A stretch of 64,000 bases of DNA from Microbacterium sp. Marseille-Q6648 (GTDB taxonomy: Bacteria; Actinomycetota; Actinomycetes; Actinomycetales; Microbacteriaceae), in the NCBI RefSeq assembly GCF_943181415.1, contig NZ_CALPBZ010000002.1:1-64000 (forward strand). The letters run 5' to 3'. The translations under genes and the position numbers were made by a program. Positions 1 to 7,791 of this stretch are shown piece by piece. The notes under the pieces are model-generated. The model did not search any database. It was not told the DNA's origin and worked only from the letters and a program-made list of their open reading frames with translations. Position 1 is the first letter of the stretch; each line of letters begins with the position of its first letter.

Positions 1-24
1 CCCGCCCGCCTGCCCCCGGCGCCG

Positions 25-1110
25 TCAGCGAGCGGCGTGCACCGGCCGGCCGACACGACGGCCGGTCATCCAGCCCATCGCCCACTCGATCGGCCCGGGT
101 CCGACGAAGCGCCACCACAGCCAGCCGACGAGAACCATGCCGGGAACGATCAGCAGCCACCCGAGATAGTCGTTGGCGTTCGGCCACACCCCCTGCCACA
201 GCGCAAGCAGCCCGACGTGCAGCACGTAGAGACTGAGCGCGACCGCGCCGATCGCGCGCAGCGGCACGAACGCCGCCCCGATCGCGCGTTGCGCCGCCGG
301 CCGCCGCACGGTGGCGAGCACCACCACCGCGACGTACACCGCGAACACCAGACCCACGTCGTGCAGTGTGTCGGGCCAGGAGCCCGAGACGACGAGCACT
401 CCCGACGATTCGACGACGGGCCGCACGGCGTAGGCCACGGGGGCGACGGCGAGCATCAGCCACAGCACCCGGTCGCGGACGAACCCGTGACGCAGGAGCA
501 GGGCGCCGAGTAGGAAGAAGGGCAGCAGGTTCGTCAGCCGGTAGGCCTGCCCGAGCACGAACCAGGACGCCGCTTCACGCAGCAGTCCCGTCGGATCCGC
601 CCCGACGACGCCCGACAGCAGCGTCCGCGCCCACGCGTTGAGAGGATCGCTGACGACCGCCAGCCCGACGGCGACCACCGCCAGCCACCGCGACGACAGG
701 AACAGCAGCGGCGCCCCGACGATCAGCAGCACGCCGAGGTAGCTGAGGACGATCGCGACCCACGTCCCCCACTCCGACAGGATCATGCCGAGCCCGATGA
801 GGATCATCCCGCGGATGATCTGCTGGAAGAGCATGAACGGGATGCCGCTGCGCACCGTCCGCTGCAGGACCAGCTGCGCCGACACACCCATCACGAGGGC
901 GAACAACGGCGAGGCGAGGTCGTTGATGTTCGCCATCACCACGGCGAGCGCGGCCGGGCGCTCGGGGAGGAACGGCACCGCGTGGGCGATCAGCATCGCC
1001 AGGAGCGCGACGCCCCGCAGGACGTCGGGCACCAGCAGCCGGGGACCACCGCCCGCTCCCCCGGCGTCGGCCGTGGTGACAGGAGCTCGGGCGGACCGGT
1101 CAGAGGTCAC
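25..1110 (-). CDS. Multi-pass membrane acyltransferase-like protein (DUF1624/DUF418/HGSNAT type)
   Basis: A 361-residue integral membrane protein. After a short Ser/Ala/Gly-rich cytoplasmic N-terminus it shows the pattern 'PDVLRGVALLAMLIAHAV' followed by 'LFALVMGVSAQLV', typical of the DUF1624/DUF418/heparan-glucosaminide acetyltransferase-like membrane families; about nine to ten further hydrophobic segments follow. I chose GTG at 1110 because GGAGGT lies about eight bases upstream; an ATG at 1137 is open in frame but has no obvious ribosome binding site. Members of these families are thought to move acyl groups across or at the membrane, but the substrate cannot be told here. It is transcribed alone, leftward, at the window edge. 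The family assignment is moderate; a generic membrane protein remains possible. Confidence 0.72.
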   Translation of the reverse strand: MTSDRSARAPVTTADAGGAGGGPRLLVPDVLRGVALLAMLIAHAVPFLPERPAALAVVMANINDLASPLFALVMGVSAQLVLQRTVRSGIPFMLFQQIIRGMILIGLGMILSEWGTWVAIVLSYLGVLLIVGAPLLFLSSRWLAVVAVGLAVVSDPLNAWARTLLSGVVGADPTGLLREAASWFVLGQAYRLTNLLPFFLLGALLLRHGFVRDRVLWLMLAVAPVAYAVRPVVESSGVLVVSGSWPDTLHDVGLVFAVYVAVVVLATVRRPAAQRAIGAAFVPLRAIGAVALSLYVLHVGLLALWQGVWPNANDYLGWLLIVPGMVLVGWLWWRFVGPGPIEWAMGWMTGRRVGRPVHAAR

Positions 1111-1241
1111 GGGCTCGCACCTCCGGACGTTCGGCATGACGGGTCTGCGGCCACGATAGCGCGATGGATCGGGAGCGGCGTCGCCGACCCTCGCCTACCT
1201 CGTGTCACCGACCGCCGAGTGACCCGTCTCGGAGCCCTGCG

Positions 1242-1934
1242 TCACGAGACGCCGAGCTCCGCCTCCGCCGTGACCCGCGCGGTCACGAGGATCGGCAGGT
1301 GGTCGCTGAGCCCCTGGGGCAGGGTCGTCACCTTGTCGATCGTGAACCCCGACGATGTGGCGAAGTCGTAGTGCCCGCGGAAGAACCGGTACCGCGTGTA
1401 CGTCCGGGTGTCGCTGAGCGACAGCTCGTAGCCCTGCTCGCGCACGTGCTGGCCGAGGTGCTCCTTGAACACGGGGTAGTTGTAATCCCCCACCATCAGC
1501 GCGGGCAGCCCCTCGCCCAGGTGCTGGATCTCGGCGAGGGCGGTGCGGATCTGATGGCGCCGCAGCGAATTCAGCGCCGTCAGCGGCGCGGCGTGGAACG
1601 ACGCGAGGATGACGTCGCGGCCGGCGTCGATGTCGTGGAGGCGGACCCCCAGCATCCGCTCTTCCGCCGGTTTGAGCACGCGGTCGTGCAGCGACTTCTT
1701 CAGCGACAGCAGGCGCATGTCGACGGCGCGATAGGTGTTCTCGCGGTAGTACACCGCCAATCCGAGCCGGTTGCGCTGCGTGGCGTGGGCCAGGCGGAGA
1801 CCGTGGATGACCTCGGGGATGTCGGCGGAGTCGCACTCCTGCAGGCACAGGACGTCGACGTTGTGGCGCTCGACCAGCGCATCGAGCTCGGTCGCGGCCC
1901 GGTGCTTGCGCAGGTTGTACGAGATGACCCTCAT
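1242..1934 (-). CDS. Endonuclease/exonuclease/phosphatase (EEP) family protein
   Basis: A 230-residue soluble protein of the EEP (DNase I-like) fold. It begins 'MRVISYNLRKHR', has the metal-binding Glu in 'LCLQECDSADIP', the 'GDYNYP' Asp/Asn motif in the middle and the C-terminal 'LSDHLPILV' Asp-His motif, so all the usual catalytic motifs are present. Family members cut DNA or RNA phosphodiesters, sphingomyelin or inositol phosphates; no signal peptide is seen, so it probably acts in the cytoplasm. The substrate cannot be predicted. It reads leftward, divergent from the Rrf2 gene, with about 137 bases between the two starts that must hold both promoters. Confidence 0.85.
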   Translation of the reverse strand: MRVISYNLRKHRAATELDALVERHNVDVLCLQECDSADIPEVIHGLRLAHATQRNRLGLAVYYRENTYRAVDMRLLSLKKSLHDRVLKPAEERMLGVRLHDIDAGRDVILASFHAAPLTALNSLRRHQIRTALAEIQHLGEGLPALMVGDYNYPVFKEHLGQHVREQGYELSLSDTRTYTRYRFFRGHYDFATSSGFTIDKVTTLPQGLSDHLPILVTARVTAEAELGVS

Positions 1935-2071
1935 GACGACGCCAGCCTAGACCCGGCCCGGTGGCCGACGGGCGTCCTTGACAGGTCGCACAGAGGGCGC
2001 ATCGGTTTCGTTCAGGATGCCGCGCCCTGCACGACAATGGAACCTGCCACCCCGTCGCGAGGAGACCCGTC

Positions 2072-2533
2072 ATGCGCATCTCGGCACGAGCGGACTACGC
2101 CGTCCGCGCCGCCGTCTCCCTCGCCCGCGCCGGAGCCGACGAGCACGTCTCGGGCGAGCGGATCGCCACCGAGCAGCAGATCCCGGCGACCTTCCTCGAG
2201 GGGATCCTCGGCGCCCTCCGCAAAGGCGGCATCGTCACCAGCCGCCGCGGAGCCGCCGGCGGCTACCGACTGGCCGCCCCGGCATCCGACATCTCGGTCG
2301 CCGACGTCATCCGCGCCGTCGAAGGCCCCCTCGTCTTCGTGCGCGACGAGCGGCCCAGCGAGATCGAGTACCCGCCGGGCGGCGAGGCTCTGGTGACGCT
2401 GTGGGTGGCGCTGCGGGCGAGCGTTCGGCGCGTGCTGGACGACACCTCGCTGGCGGCCCTCGCCTCGGGCGATCTGCCGCCGGTCGTGCAGGAGCTCGCC
2501 GCAGACCCGGAGTCGTGGGTCAGCGGACGCTGA
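2072..2533 (+). CDS. Rrf2 family transcriptional regulator without cysteines
   Basis: A 153-residue Rrf2-type winged-helix repressor: 'MRISARADYAVRAAV' at the N-terminus, the recognition region 'ISVADVIRAVEG' and the wing with 'SRRGAAGGYRLA' are diagnostic. Unlike IscR, NsrR or RsrR it contains no cysteine at all, so it cannot hold an Fe-S cluster and must sense something else, as the cysteine-metabolism regulator CymR does by protein contact. GGAG sits upstream of the ATG. The next gene on the same strand encodes a TauE/SafE exporter preceded by a perfect palindrome, so I infer that this protein controls that exporter, perhaps in response to sulfur supply. The role is inferred; the family is certain. 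Confidence 0.9.
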   Translation: MRISARADYAVRAAVSLARAGADEHVSGERIATEQQIPATFLEGILGALRKGGIVTSRRGAAGGYRLAAPASDISVADVIRAVEGPLVFVRDERPSEIEYPPGGEALVTLWVALRASVRRVLDDTSLAALASGDLPPVVQELAADPESWVSGR

Positions 2534-2637
2534 AGCCGAGCGACGCCCGCACCCCGCTCCCCACCCCGCGGTGTCCGGCCCGGACGCACCGACACATTGC
2601 GTCACGTTGTTGGCGGCATCCGGCCTTCCGTGAGGGA

Positions 2638-2660
2638 ATACCGACTAAACCAGTCGGAAT
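2638..2660 (+). promoter_or_regulatory. Candidate Rrf2 operator upstream of the TauE/SafE gene
   Basis: A perfect inverted repeat CCGACT-AAACC-AGTCGG with A/T flanks (ATA on the left, AAT on the right) lies 18 bases before the exporter ATG. It closely resembles the type 1 IscR/Rrf2 half-site pattern (CCGACT...AGTCGG). Because the Rrf2 gene is immediately upstream, this is the natural site for it; binding here would also cover or adjoin the ribosome binding site GCGGAAAGG. Confidence 0.7.
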
Positions 2661-2678
2661 TAGCGGAAAGGCCTGCCC

Positions 2679-3623
2679 ATGCAGACTCTCGTCCTCCTCG
2701 CGCTCGTCGGCCTCGGGGCCCAGCTCGTCGACGGCGCGCTGGGCATGGCGTACGGCGTGACGTCGACGACGCTGCTGCTGGCGATCGGGGCGAACCCGGC
2801 TGCGGCGAGCGCGTCGGTGCACCTGGCCGAGATCGGCACGACCCTCGCGTCGGGCGTGTCGCACTGGCGCTTCGGCAACGTCGACTGGAAGGTCGTCCTG
2901 CGCATCGGCGTGCCCGGCGCGATCGGCGCCTTCCTCGGCGCGACGGTCCTCTCAGCGCTGTCGACCGATGTCGCCAAGCCGATCATGAGCGTGATCCTCC
3001 TGGTCCTCGGCCTCTACATCCTCGCCCGCTTCACCTTCCGCTCGCTCCCCCGCGTGGACCGCAGCAAGCCGCTGCGCCTGCGCTTCCTCGCGCCGGTCGG
3101 CCTCGTCGGAGGTTTCCTCGACGCCACCGGCGGCGGCGGATGGGGCCCGGTCGGCACTCCGGCGCTGCTGGCCAGCGGCCGCATCGAACCGCGCAAGGTG
3201 ATCGGCTCGATCGACACCAGCGAGTTCCTCGTGGCGATCTCGGCCTCGCTCGGGTTCCTCATCGGGCTCGGCTCGGGCGGCTTCGACCTGACCTGGGTGG
3301 GCGCGCTGCTGATCGGCGGCCTCATCGCCGCCCCCATCGCCGCGTGGCTCGTCCGCAAGCTCCCGGCCCGTCTGCTGGGCTCGCTCGTCGGCGGCATCAT
3401 CGTCTTCACCAACGCCCGCACGCTGCTCCTGGCGTGGGACACGGACGGCGCCGTCACGGGGTGGGTGCTGGCCGGCATCGCCGTGCTGTGGGCAGCCGCG
3501 GTGGCCGTCTCGTGGCGGGCCTGGCGTGCCGAGAAGCACGCCGCCGCCCTCGAGGCGAGCGACGCAGCGGAGGACGCCGAGAAGACTCCCGGCGAACTCG
3601 TAGACAACTCCTCGACCCGGTGA
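2679..3623 (+). CDS. Sulfite exporter TauE/SafE family membrane protein
   Basis: A 314-residue protein with eight or so hydrophobic helices. The opening 'LVGLGAQLVDGALGMAYG' and the second repeat 'GLVGGFLDATGGGGWGPVG' are the duplicated Gly-rich signatures of TauE/SafE (DUF81) transporters, which move sulfite, sulfoacetate, thiosulfate or related anions across the plasma membrane. The C-terminal 30 residues are charged and probably cytoplasmic. A good ribosome binding site (GGAAAGG) precedes the ATG. It is adjacent to, and very likely regulated by, the Rrf2 protein through the palindrome at 2638-2660. Substrate is not determinable from sequence; a sulfur oxyanion is the first guess. Confidence 0.9.
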   Translation: MQTLVLLALVGLGAQLVDGALGMAYGVTSTTLLLAIGANPAAASASVHLAEIGTTLASGVSHWRFGNVDWKVVLRIGVPGAIGAFLGATVLSALSTDVAKPIMSVILLVLGLYILARFTFRSLPRVDRSKPLRLRFLAPVGLVGGFLDATGGGGWGPVGTPALLASGRIEPRKVIGSIDTSEFLVAISASLGFLIGLGSGGFDLTWVGALLIGGLIAAPIAAWLVRKLPARLLGSLVGGIIVFTNARTLLLAWDTDGAVTGWVLAGIAVLWAAAVAVSWRAWRAEKHAAALEASDAAEDAEKTPGELVDNSSTR

Positions 3624-3739
3624 TGGACACGGCCCCCTGACGGGGTTACAGTTTCTGCAGGAACAGCGGCATAGAGGCTCGACTTCACCCGAACGACGAC
3701 CTTGCAGGCCTCGCCCGGTTTGCCGTTGCTTCTCGAGGT

Positions 3740-3780
3740 CCCCTCGGCGTCTCCTAACTGCTTCATGGTCCGCCGAGGGG
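3740..3780 (+). terminator. Stem-loop after the TauE/SafE gene
   Basis: CCCCTCGGCG at 3740-3749 pairs perfectly with CGCCGAGGGG at 3771-3780 across a 21-base loop. It lies 117 bases after the exporter stop and before the signal peptidase gene, with no clear U tract. It may be a terminator of the U-less actinobacterial kind, or an RNA stem in an untranslated leader. Confidence 0.45.
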
Positions 3781-3841
3781 ATCCTGCTATTCCGGGAGCC
3801 GCGTCGCGCGCGGCGTCACCGGCGACCGGTACGGTGGCGGG

Positions 3842-3945
3842 GTGACCGACGACTCGCCCCGCGCCGCCCGGGACGACGCCGAGGCACCCCAGCCTCAGAC
3901 TCCCCCGCCACCGCCGACCCCGCCCATCGGCCCGCGTGGCGACGC
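3842..3945 (+). other. Out-of-frame N-terminal coding segment of the signal peptidase gene
   Basis: From a GTG at 3842 (preceded by GGCGGG) the reading frame gives a proline-rich, acidic cytoplasmic stretch starting 'MTDDSPRAARDDAEAPQP' with strongly GC-biased third positions, exactly the kind of N-terminus seen before the first membrane helix of actinobacterial signal peptidases. It leaves the lepB frame by one base near 3947-3951. Adding one G in the GTGGTC run would fuse it to the downstream frame without a break, so a single missing base (assembly error or real mutation) is the simplest explanation. Confidence 0.6.
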
Positions 3946-4608
3946 GTGGTCGGCAGCACCTGGTTCCACCTCGCCGCCGCGCTCGTGATCACCGGCCTGG
4001 TGCTGAGTTTCGTGGCGAAGCCGTATTGGGTGCCGTCGTCGTCGATGGAGCAGACGCTCATGCCCGGCGACCGCGTGCTGGTCGATCGCCTCGCCTACCT
4101 CGGCGGCGGGCCGAGCGCGGGCGACGTCGTCGTCTTCGACGCCGGGGACGCGTGGGGCATTCAGCAGAACACGGCGGACTCCCCGCTCAGCGTCGCCCTG
4201 CGGTGGATCGGCGAGGTCACCGGCTTCGGGCCCACCGGACCCCACACCCTCATCAAACGCGCCGTCGCCGTCGCCGGACAGACCGTCGCCTGCTGCAGCG
4301 ACGACGGCAGGATGCTGGTCGACGGCGACCCCGTCGACGAGCCGTACGTGGGCTCGGACTACGACTTCGAACCCGGGGTCCTCGACTGCGACACCGAGCC
4401 CCGGTCGCTCCGCTGCCTCCCCGAGACGACGGTTCCCGAGGGGGCGTTCGTGGCCCTCGGCGACAACCGCACCTCGTCGGCGGACTCCGCGGCGCTCTGC
4501 CGCACGCCGGTGCCCGAGGACGGATGCTGGCGCTTCGGCTACGACGGCGAGGCCGTGGGCCGCGCGGCGGTCATCCTGTGGCCGATCGACCGATGGAGCG
4601 GGCTGTGA
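3946..4608 (+). CDS. lepB: Signal peptidase I
   Basis: A serine-lysine leader peptidase that removes signal peptides from exported proteins at the outer face of the membrane. The open frame from GTG 3946 gives 220 residues: one N-terminal membrane helix, the catalytic serine motif 'PSSSMEQTL', then the catalytic lysine in 'LIKRAVAVAGQ' and the late box 'ALGDNRTSSADSA'. The listed start lies directly at the membrane helix with no ribosome binding site; the true start is probably GTG 3842 in another frame (see the adjacent entry). The stop overlaps the next gene by GTGA, so the two are probably co-transcribed. Function is clear; only the N-terminus is doubtful. Confidence 0.88.
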   Translation: MVGSTWFHLAAALVITGLVLSFVAKPYWVPSSSMEQTLMPGDRVLVDRLAYLGGGPSAGDVVVFDAGDAWGIQQNTADSPLSVALRWIGEVTGFGPTGPHTLIKRAVAVAGQTVACCSDDGRMLVDGDPVDEPYVGSDYDFEPGVLDCDTEPRSLRCLPETTVPEGAFVALGDNRTSSADSAALCRTPVPEDGCWRFGYDGEAVGRAAVILWPIDRWSGL

Positions 4609-5426
4609 CCGCGAGCGCGCCGGCGGCGACCCTCGCGTCGACCTCGTTGCAGCGCACGTACCGGTACCTGAGGATCGCGACAGCCTTGACGGTCGTGGCG
4701 ATCTTCGTCGGCGTGCTCGCCGCCGTGCCCGCCGTCGGCTGGCTGCCGAGCATCAGCCACTACTACTACTCGCCGGCCCGGACGGTGTTCACCGGCGCTC
4801 TCGTCGCCGCGGCCGTCTGCCTGTTCGCGCTGTCGGGTCGCGGCCCCTCGCGCGCCCTGCTCGATGCCGCCGCCCTCTTCGCCCCGCTCGTGGCCGTCAT
4901 TCCCGCCTCGGGGCTACCGGGGGCCCGTGCTCCCGAAGCCGCCGCCGACGAGGTCGCGGTCGGGCTCACGACCTACCTCGTGATCGGCGTGCTCGTCGTG
5001 GCCGTCGGCGCAGGTCTGGCGCTCACCGGCGAGGTCGAGCGCCGCGCGGCCGCCCTCACCCTCGGCGTGAGCGGCGGCATCCTCGTCATCGTCGCCATCT
5101 CGTGGGCGGTGGCGCCGGAGGCGGTGCTCCGCTTCGGGCACGTCGTCGCAGCCGTCTCGTTCTTCGCCCTCATCGCCGTCACCGCACTCGTGGAGGCGCT
5201 GGGTCCGGCATCGCAGACGCTCCCCCGGTGGCTGCGCACCGCATACATCGTCCTGGGCGCGGGGCTCGCCGTCGTGCTGGTGGCGACACTGCTGTTCAGC
5301 GACGAGCGGTTCTATCCCGCCCGCCCGGTGCTCATCGGCGAGTCGATCGCCCTGGTCCTGTTCGCGACGTTCTGGGTGCTGCAGACCGCGCAGAACTGGC
5401 GCGACCCGAACCCGGCGCTGCGGTGA
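4605..5426 (+). CDS. Multi-pass membrane protein of unknown function
   Basis: A 273-residue hydrophobic protein that I cannot place in a named family. About seven membrane helices are visible; the first is followed by the exposed motif 'SISHYYYSPARTVF', then a loop rich in Ala/Pro/Glu and further helices, ending in a short hydrophilic tail. The GTG at 4605 has GGAG six bases upstream and overlaps the lepB stop (GTGA); an ATG at 4593 is an alternative. The stop in turn overlaps the start of the glycosidase gene, so lepB, this gene and the GH6 gene form a translationally coupled set. A sensor or envelope role is possible but unsupported. Confidence 0.75.
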   Translation: MTASAPAATLASTSLQRTYRYLRIATALTVVAIFVGVLAAVPAVGWLPSISHYYYSPARTVFTGALVAAAVCLFALSGRGPSRALLDAAALFAPLVAVIPASGLPGARAPEAAADEVAVGLTTYLVIGVLVVAVGAGLALTGEVERRAAALTLGVSGGILVIVAISWAVAPEAVLRFGHVVAAVSFFALIAVTALVEALGPASQTLPRWLRTAYIVLGAGLAVVLVATLLFSDERFYPARPVLIGESIALVLFATFWVLQTAQNWRDPNPALR

Positions 5427-6391
5427 CGCCCCGCCGGGCCGTTGCCGTGGCGGCGGCCGTCCTCGGTGTCGCCGCCGCGCTGTCGGTCGCGATCTGGGCG
5501 ACCACCGCGGGAACCAGGGCTGCTCCCTCGCCCGGCACGGACTTCCTCGTCCCTTCCGATTCGTCGGCCGCGCGCGCCGCGGAGTCCGCGGCCGCCGGCT
5601 CGCCCGAGGCGGAGGCCGCGGCCCACCTCGCGGGCCGGCCCACCGCGGTGTGGCTGACACCCGAGACCTCCCCCGTCGACGAGGTCGGCGCCCGCGTGAC
5701 CGACCTCGTCGATCAGGCCCGCGCCGAGGGCCGCGCCCTCGCGCTCGTGGTCTACGGACTCCCCGGGCGGGACTGCGGCGGGCTGTCGGCGGGGGGCCTC
5801 GCCGAAGCGGACTATCGCGACTGGGTGGGCGCCATCGGCGAAGCGCTCGAGGGCGGGGTCACGACCGTCGTCGTGCTGGAGCCGGACAGCCTCGCGCTCG
5901 CTCCCGAATGCGGGAACGTCGCAGAGCGCCAGGCTCAGTTGAGCGACGCCCTGGCCGCACTGACTTCCGAGAGCATCTTCGTGTACCTGGACGGCGGGCA
6001 CTCGCGCTGGCTGCCGCCAGCGGAGATGGCCGATCTGATCGCCGGCGTCGAGGGTCGTGAGCGCGCCCGCGGCTTCGCCACAAATGTCTCCAACAGCAAC
6101 GACGACGCCCTCGAGATCGCGTACGCCCACGAGGTCGCCGAGCGCCTCGGCCCCGGCGCGCACGCCGTGATCGACACGTCCCGCAACGGCTCGGACTCGA
6201 CCGGGGAGTGGTGCAACGCCTCCGGCCGCTCGATCGGGGCACCCGCCGGTGCTTACGGCGACGACATCGTCGACACGAACCTCTGGATCAAGCCCCCGGG
6301 TGAGAGCGACGGCCCCTGCAACGGCGGCGCCCCCGCGGGGGAATGGATGCCGCGCGCCGCGGTCGAGCTCACCCGCGACGTGCTTCGATGA
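5423..6391 (+). CDS. Glycoside hydrolase family 6 (cellulase-like), exported
   Basis: A 322-residue protein starting with a hydrophobic signal or anchor segment (Ala/Val-rich, residues about 5-28) and then a single GH6 catalytic domain. Family landmarks visible in order are 'VVYGLPGRDCGG' (Asp near the catalytic site), 'VLEPDSLA', 'VYLDGGHSRWL', 'AVIDTSRNG' and 'NLWIKPPGESDG' with the paired cysteines around it. GH6 enzymes cut beta-1,4-glucan by inversion; here no carbohydrate-binding module is attached, so it may act on the cell's own or a neighbour's glucan as much as on plant cellulose. GTG 5423 overlaps the upstream stop codon. Confidence 0.9.
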   Translation: MTPRRAVAVAAAVLGVAAALSVAIWATTAGTRAAPSPGTDFLVPSDSSAARAAESAAAGSPEAEAAAHLAGRPTAVWLTPETSPVDEVGARVTDLVDQARAEGRALALVVYGLPGRDCGGLSAGGLAEADYRDWVGAIGEALEGGVTTVVVLEPDSLALAPECGNVAERQAQLSDALAALTSESIFVYLDGGHSRWLPPAEMADLIAGVEGRERARGFATNVSNSNDDALEIAYAHEVAERLGPGAHAVIDTSRNGSDSTGEWCNASGRSIGAPAGAYGDDIVDTNLWIKPPGESDGPCNGGAPAGEWMPRAAVELTRDVLR

Positions 6392-6569
6392 TCGGACGGC
6401 GACAACCGGCCCGGACTTTTCGCTAGCCGAACGAGGAATGTTACGTCACCGGGACGAAATCCTGCTGTTGCGGGTGTGACGGATGTGTACCATCGAGAAG
6501 ACCTCGCGAGGCGGGTCCGGGACGATCCGGTCGGCGGGGTCCTGTCATGCGATCGGCCGGGGGGCTAAC

Positions 6570-7529
6570 GTGATCAGCACTTCCGAGATCCAGCGCACCG
6601 CGGTGATCGTCGAGGACGACCCTGAGATCCGCCACATCCTGGCCGAGGTCTTCGAATCGGCGGGGTTCTCGACCGTCACGGTCGGCAACGGCATCGACGG
6701 CGTGCGGGCGGTCACCGCCTACCAGCCGCTCATCACGACGCTGGATGTCAACATGCCCGGCATCGACGGCTTCGAAGCCGCCCGCCGCATCCGCTCGCAG
6801 AGCAGCACGTACATCATCATGCTGACCGGGATGCAGGACGAGACAGACGTCGTGCTCGGCCTCGGGGCAGGCGCCGACGAGTACCTCTCGAAGCCGTTCC
6901 GCCCGCGCGAGCTGCGCGCCCGCATCGACGCCATCCTGCGCCGCCAGGGATCCCCGGCGACCGCACCCACGTCGGTTCCCCTGCAGGACAGCGTCGGGCC
7001 GTCCTTCCCGGGGCACGCCTCGGCGGGCGCCGCCCACCCCGCCCCGTCCGCGGGGCCGAGCGCGACCATCGCAACCGGCGCAGCGAACATCGCCGGCGAC
7101 ACCCGCTCCGCGCGTCGCGCCAGAGGCGAGGCGGCCGAGGTCGCGCCGGCCGAGAGCGGCTTCTCCGCCGGCGACGTCGCCACCGCGACCGGCTCGTGGC
7201 TGCAGCACCGCGATCTCCGCGTCGACCCCGACACCCGCATCGCGCTCATCGGCGACGCCGAGGTCGAGCTCACCCGCACCGAGTTCGACCTGCTGACCAC
7301 GCTGCTGCACTCCAAGCGCCGTGTTCGCAGCAAGGCCGACCTCACGCTGGTGCTGCGCGGGGAGTCGTACGTGACGAGCTACCTCGTCGGCGACGCCGAC
7401 AAGCGGGCCATCGAGGCGCACATGACGAATCTCCGCCGCAAGCTCGGCGACAACCCGACCCAGCCCCGCTATATCGAGACGGTGCGCGGCGTCGGCTACC
7501 GCCTGACCTCCGAGCTCCTGGCCTCCTGA
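6570..7529 (+). CDS. Response regulator with winged-helix output and a long linker
   Basis: A 319-residue response regulator. Residues about 10-125 form the receiver: acidic pair 'VEDDPE' near 15-17, phosphoacceptor Asp59 in 'TTLDVNMPGIDG', 'MLTGMQDE' and the Lys in 'EYLSKPF'. An unusually long Ala/Ser/Gly-rich linker of about 90 residues precedes an OmpR-type winged helix ('LTRTEFDLLTTLL' to 'IETVRGVGYRLTS'). I took GTG 6570 (GGGGGG upstream) over an ATG-like start at 6483 because the domain begins directly after it. The likely partner kinase is at 9426, beyond a reverse-strand glycosyltransferase, making this a split two-component system probably controlling surface polysaccharide. Confidence 0.9.
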   Translation: MISTSEIQRTAVIVEDDPEIRHILAEVFESAGFSTVTVGNGIDGVRAVTAYQPLITTLDVNMPGIDGFEAARRIRSQSSTYIIMLTGMQDETDVVLGLGAGADEYLSKPFRPRELRARIDAILRRQGSPATAPTSVPLQDSVGPSFPGHASAGAAHPAPSAGPSATIATGAANIAGDTRSARRARGEAAEVAPAESGFSAGDVATATGSWLQHRDLRVDPDTRIALIGDAEVELTRTEFDLLTTLLHSKRRVRSKADLTLVLRGESYVTSYLVGDADKRAIEAHMTNLRRKLGDNPTQPRYIETVRGVGYRLTSELLAS

Positions 7530-7790
7530 GGCCGGGCCCCAGCCCCGACCTCACGGCCCTCGCCGCCTCCCCAGCGCGGCTCCCCAGCCTCGTGCCAGGG
7601 CTCCCCAGAGCCCTGACCCCCAGCATCCCCAGTCCCGGTCCGCGGCGCCCCAGCGCCGCCGTCCGGATGCTCCACCCCGGGACCTCGGGTCGGTCCCGGG
7701 GGGAGCTTCGGGGGAGCACCTCTTCGGGTGAAGCGCTCCCGGTGCGTGCGGCCGGAATCCCCAGATCCCCAGTCGGCCCCACGCGGCTTT
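7530..7790. repeat. CCCCAG-rich intergenic region
   Basis: Between the convergent response regulator and glycosyltransferase genes the hexamer CCCCAG occurs nine times in 260 bases, often as TCCCCAG, together with short G-runs. No gene is seen here. It could be a set of binding sites, a degenerate minisatellite or simply a biased composition; the spacing is irregular. Confidence 0.45.
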
Positions 7791-7791
7791 C

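Noticed and set aside
1195-2079. A 294-residue minus-strand frame overlapping the EEP gene
   Set aside because: Off-frame version of the EEP gene, rich in Arg/Pro/Gly, with no motif.
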